This document shows positions 5,531 through 7,361 of a stretch of DNA of 7,361 nt, one piece after another. The first letter of the stretch is position 1. Each line of letters opens with the position of its first letter. Location: contig JAWVZB010000133.1 in the NCBI GenBank assembly GCA_033722375.1, positions 1-7,361 of the forward strand. Reading direction: 5' to 3'. The stretch is from JAWVZB01 sp033722375 (GTDB lineage: Bacteria > Actinomycetota > Nitriliruptoria > Nitriliruptorales > Nitriliruptoraceae). The translations under genes and the position numbers were made by a program. The notes below the pieces were generated by a model. The model saw nothing but the letters and a program-made list of their open reading frames with translations, was not told the origin of the DNA and searched no databases.

Positions 5531-7198
5531 ATGACCGCTGCCGGAGCGCCCCGATGGGCCGGTGTCACCGCCGGCGTCGGCGCCGGGGTGCTCGCTGTCG
5601 GTGTGGGGGAGCTCGTCGCGGCCCTCGGGGAGGCGCTGGCGTCACCCGTCGTGGCGCTCGCCGACACCGTCATCCGCTACCTGCCGCCCGGAGTGAAGCA
5701 GCCAGCGGTGGATCTCCTGGGTCAGAGCGACAAGCCGGTCTTCATCGCGACCATCGTCGTGGTCACGCTGGCGCTCGCGGGCTGGATCGGGGCGCGCGCC
5801 ATGCGGGACCGCCGCGCCGGCGTGGTGGGCTTCTCCGTGCTGGCGCTCCTGGCCGCGCTCGCAGCCTGGGACGACCCGCAGCTCGGCATCGCAGCCGTCG
5901 TGCCCGCTCTCGCCGCCGGTGCGGCCGGACTCGGGGCCCTGCACTGGCTGCTCGGGGAGGTCGAGACCGCGGCCGAACACGCGACCGCCGGGGCGGGCGT
6001 CGACCCTGCGAAGGTCCAGGAGGCCGCGGCTTTGTTGGAGGACGGCGACCGTGGGGTGTCGGAGTTCCTGGCGGAGGGGGAACGGACGCGGAGCCGCGGC
6101 ACGCCCCGCCGGACCGTGCTGCGGGGCGCCGGATGGCTCGCGGTCGCCGGGATCGCGGCCGGGGTCGCGGGACGGTGGCTCCAGCAGCGGATGACGGTCG
6201 CGGCCGAGCGGCTGTCGCTCGTGATCCCCGACCCCGCGGAGCGCATCGATCTGCCCGTACCGGCGGATGCCCACCCCGAGGTCGAGGGGCTCCCCCCTGC
6301 GATCACCCCCAACGACCGCTTCTACCGCATCGACACCGCGTTCTCGGTGCCACAGGTCGATCCGAGCACGCACGAGATCCGCGTGCACGGCATGGTCGAC
6401 CGCGAGCTCGTGATCCCGTTCGCAGAGCTCCTCGACCGGCCGATGATCGAGCTCCCGGTGATGCTCTCGTGTGTCTCCAACGAGGTGGGCGGGGACCTCG
6501 TCGACACCGCTGTCTGGCAGGGGGTGCTGCTGCGCGACGTCCTCGATGACGCTGGCGTCGCAGCCGATGCCGACCAGCTCGTCGGACGCTCCGTGGACGG
6601 GTGGACCTGCGGCTTCCCCGTCGAGGCCGCCTACGACCGCCCCGCCATGCTCGCGGTCAGGATGAACGGCGAGCCGCTGCCACCCGCCCATGGGTTCCCG
6701 GTCCGTCTCGTGACGCCCGGACTCTACGGCTACGTGTCGGCCACGAAGTGGCTGTCCGAGCTCGAGCTCACGCGCTTCGATCAGTTCGACCAGTACTGGG
6801 TGCGTCGGGGCTGGGCGGAGCGCGCCCCGATCAAGACCCAGAGCCGGATCGACGTGCCCCGGGGCGACAGCCGGGTGGCCGCCGGGACCGTGGCGGTCGC
6901 CGGCGTCGCCTGGGCCCCCACCAGCGGCGTCGGGAGGGTCGAGGTCCGGGTCGACGACGGTCCGTGGGAAGAGGCCCAGCTCGCCGCCCCGATCAACGGG
7001 ATCTCCTGGCGCCAGTGGGTCTACGAGTGGGAGGCCGAGCCGGGCCGCCACTTCCTCGCCGTCCGGGCCTCCGAGGAGGGCGGGGAGACGCAGCCGGAGG
7101 AGCGCATGCCTCCCAAACCGGACGGCGCCACCGGCTGGCACACCATCTCGGTCACGGTGGACGATGATCCCGGCGAGTCGCTCGGCGCAGGATCCTGA
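5531..7198 (+). CDS. Membrane-anchored molybdopterin oxidoreductase, sulfite-oxidase fold
   Basis: A 555-aa protein with three parts. Four hydrophobic segments lie at about 8-32, 68-88, 96-113 and 119-141. A cytoplasmic linker (about 142-192) follows, then a twin-arginine motif PRRTVLRG (192-199; R193, R194) directly before a fifth helix (201-217). The rest is a sulfite-oxidase-type molybdopterin domain with the expected molybdenum-ligand cysteine C314 in LSCVSNEVGG. Conserved VDGWTCGFP (355-363) and HGFPVRLVTPGLYGYVSATKWL (starting at 387) come next, and a C-terminal Ig-like Mo-co dimerisation domain covers about 434-543. The basic loop RAMRDRR (89-95) between helices 2 and 3 puts that loop in the cytoplasm, so the catalytic domain should be outside. 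This matches an actinobacterial Moco family thought to be inserted by both Sec and Tat. There is no heme domain; substrate and electron acceptor are unknown. The ATG at 5531 follows GGAGG (5523-5527) by three bases. Confidence 0.9.
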   Translation: MTAAGAPRWAGVTAGVGAGVLAVGVGELVAALGEALASPVVALADTVIRYLPPGVKQPAVDLLGQSDKPVFIATIVVVTLALAGWIGARAMRDRRAGVVGFSVLALLAALAAWDDPQLGIAAVVPALAAGAAGLGALHWLLGEVETAAEHATAGAGVDPAKVQEAAALLEDGDRGVSEFLAEGERTRSRGTPRRTVLRGAGWLAVAGIAAGVAGRWLQQRMTVAAERLSLVIPDPAERIDLPVPADAHPEVEGLPPAITPNDRFYRIDTAFSVPQVDPSTHEIRVHGMVDRELVIPFAELLDRPMIELPVMLSCVSNEVGGDLVDTAVWQGVLLRDVLDDAGVAADADQLVGRSVDGWTCGFPVEAAYDRPAMLAVRMNGEPLPPAHGFPVRLVTPGLYGYVSATKWLSELELTRFDQFDQYWVRRGWAERAPIKTQSRIDVPRGDSRVAAGTVAVAGVAWAPTSGVGRVEVRVDDGPWEEAQLAAPINGISWRQWVYEWEAEPGRHFLAVRASEEGGETQPEERMPPKPDGATGWHTISVTVDDDPGESLGAGS

Positions 7199-7207
7199 AT
7201 CCTCGCC
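7184..7207 (+). terminator. Hairpin spanning the oxidoreductase stop codon
   Basis: GGCG-(C)-AGGAT pairs with ATCCT-CGCC around a CCTGA loop, giving nine base pairs with one bulged C (7188). The TGA stop (7196-7198) lies in the loop. No T tract follows. It may be a rho-independent-like terminator or a 3'-end stabiliser. Confidence 0.38.
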
Positions 7208-7227
7208 GACCCGGAGCAGGGGGCTCG

Positions 7228-7242
7228 TACCGTCAATAGGAT
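7228..7242 (+). promoter_or_regulatory. Possible -10 elements of the GTPase gene
   Basis: Two overlapping candidates fit TAnnnT in this spacer: TACCGT (7228-7233) and TAGGAT (7237-7242). Neither has a clear -35. They lie 50-60 bases upstream of the GTG start, so the leader would include the GC-rich hairpin at 7253-7279. Confidence 0.3.
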
Positions 7243-7252
7243 GGCTGGCCAC

Positions 7253-7279
7253 CCGGGCGGGCGCCCCGGTCCGCCCCGG
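7253..7279 (+). other. GC-rich leader hairpin before the GTPase ribosome binding site
   Basis: CCGGGCGG (7253-7260) can pair with CCGCCCCGG (7271-7279, one bulged C). Alternatively its first five bases can pair with CCCGG (7265-7269). The two folds exclude each other, and the longer one reaches the first bases of the GGAAGGGAG ribosome binding site. In DNA this GC-rich, chance folding is possible. Confidence 0.25.
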
Positions 7280-7290
7280 AAGGGAGCGAC

Positions 7291-7361
7291 GTGGCTGGGA
7301 TCGTGGGAACCGACAAGGTCCGCAACATCGTGCTGCTCGGGCACACCGGGACCGGGAAGTC
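7291..7361 (+). CDS. P-loop GTPase, probably elongation factor G-like (5' end only)
   Basis: Only 23 full codons are inside the window; the gene runs off the right edge. A GTG start at 7291 follows GGAAGGGAG (7278-7286) by four bases. The N-terminus has a short lead-in, then TDKVRNIVLLGHTGTGK with a serine completing the Walker A motif (GxxGxGKS). The lead-in followed by a basic-N pair, a hydrophobic strand and a P-loop right at the N-terminus is the pattern of translational GTPases. The GH at the start of the loop resembles EF-G-like (second-copy fusA) proteins rather than the canonical AHIDAGKT of EF-G itself. The assignment to EF-G-like is inference from 24 residues; another P-loop NTPase cannot be excluded. 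Confidence 0.62.
   Translation, partial: MAGIVGTDKVRNIVLLGHTGTGK

Noticed and set aside
5329..6549. 406-codon plus-strand frame overlapping the end of lysA and the oxidoreductase
   Set aside because: Arginine- and glycine-rich out-of-frame reading with no ribosome binding site or domain, overlapping two real genes.
5642..7252. 536-codon minus-strand open frame opposite the oxidoreductase
   Set aside because: Shadow of a clearly recognised molybdoenzyme; the translation is compositionally biased and lacks motifs.

Overview
The window looks like chromosomal core sequence from a high-GC actinobacterium. GTG starts are common, Shine-Dalgarno sites are good, an argS-lysA pair is present, and there is a membrane-anchored molybdenum-cofactor protein of an actinobacterial type. 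The style of the proteins would fit a deep lineage such as Nitriliruptoria, but that is an impression; nothing here fixes the genus.

Layout from left to right. A 59-residue zinc-ribbon-like protein lies on the minus strand (10-189). A 142-bp divergent spacer separates it from an MFS permease on the plus strand (332-1648), whose forced GTG start has no Shine-Dalgarno and looks leaderless. The permease converges on a minus-strand tRNA-Arg(CCG) (1736-1807); a hairpin lies between them. From the tRNA promoter region onward everything reads plus: a single-domain response regulator (1918-2286), arginyl-tRNA synthetase (argS, 2336-4099), diaminopimelate decarboxylase (lysA, 4101-5405), a five-helix molybdopterin oxidoreductase (5531-7198), and the first 23 codons of a P-loop GTPase resembling an EF-G-like protein (7291 to the window edge).

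argS and lysA are one base apart and almost certainly co-transcribed. This is the arrangement known from Corynebacterium, where it links arginine charging and the last step of lysine synthesis. The hom-thr genes that follow lysA in some actinobacteria are absent; a 125-bp spacer and an unrelated oxidoreductase follow instead. The response regulator has no kinase or output domain nearby. The permease, the zinc ribbon and the oxidoreductase have no visible pathway link to their neighbours.

No mobile element, CRISPR array, phage gene or defence-like cassette is visible. The most interesting points are the oxidoreductase's probable dual Sec/Tat membrane insertion, the leaderless permease start, an acidic insertion in ArgRS, and the small cysteine-rich protein. 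I see no evidence for a new multigene system.
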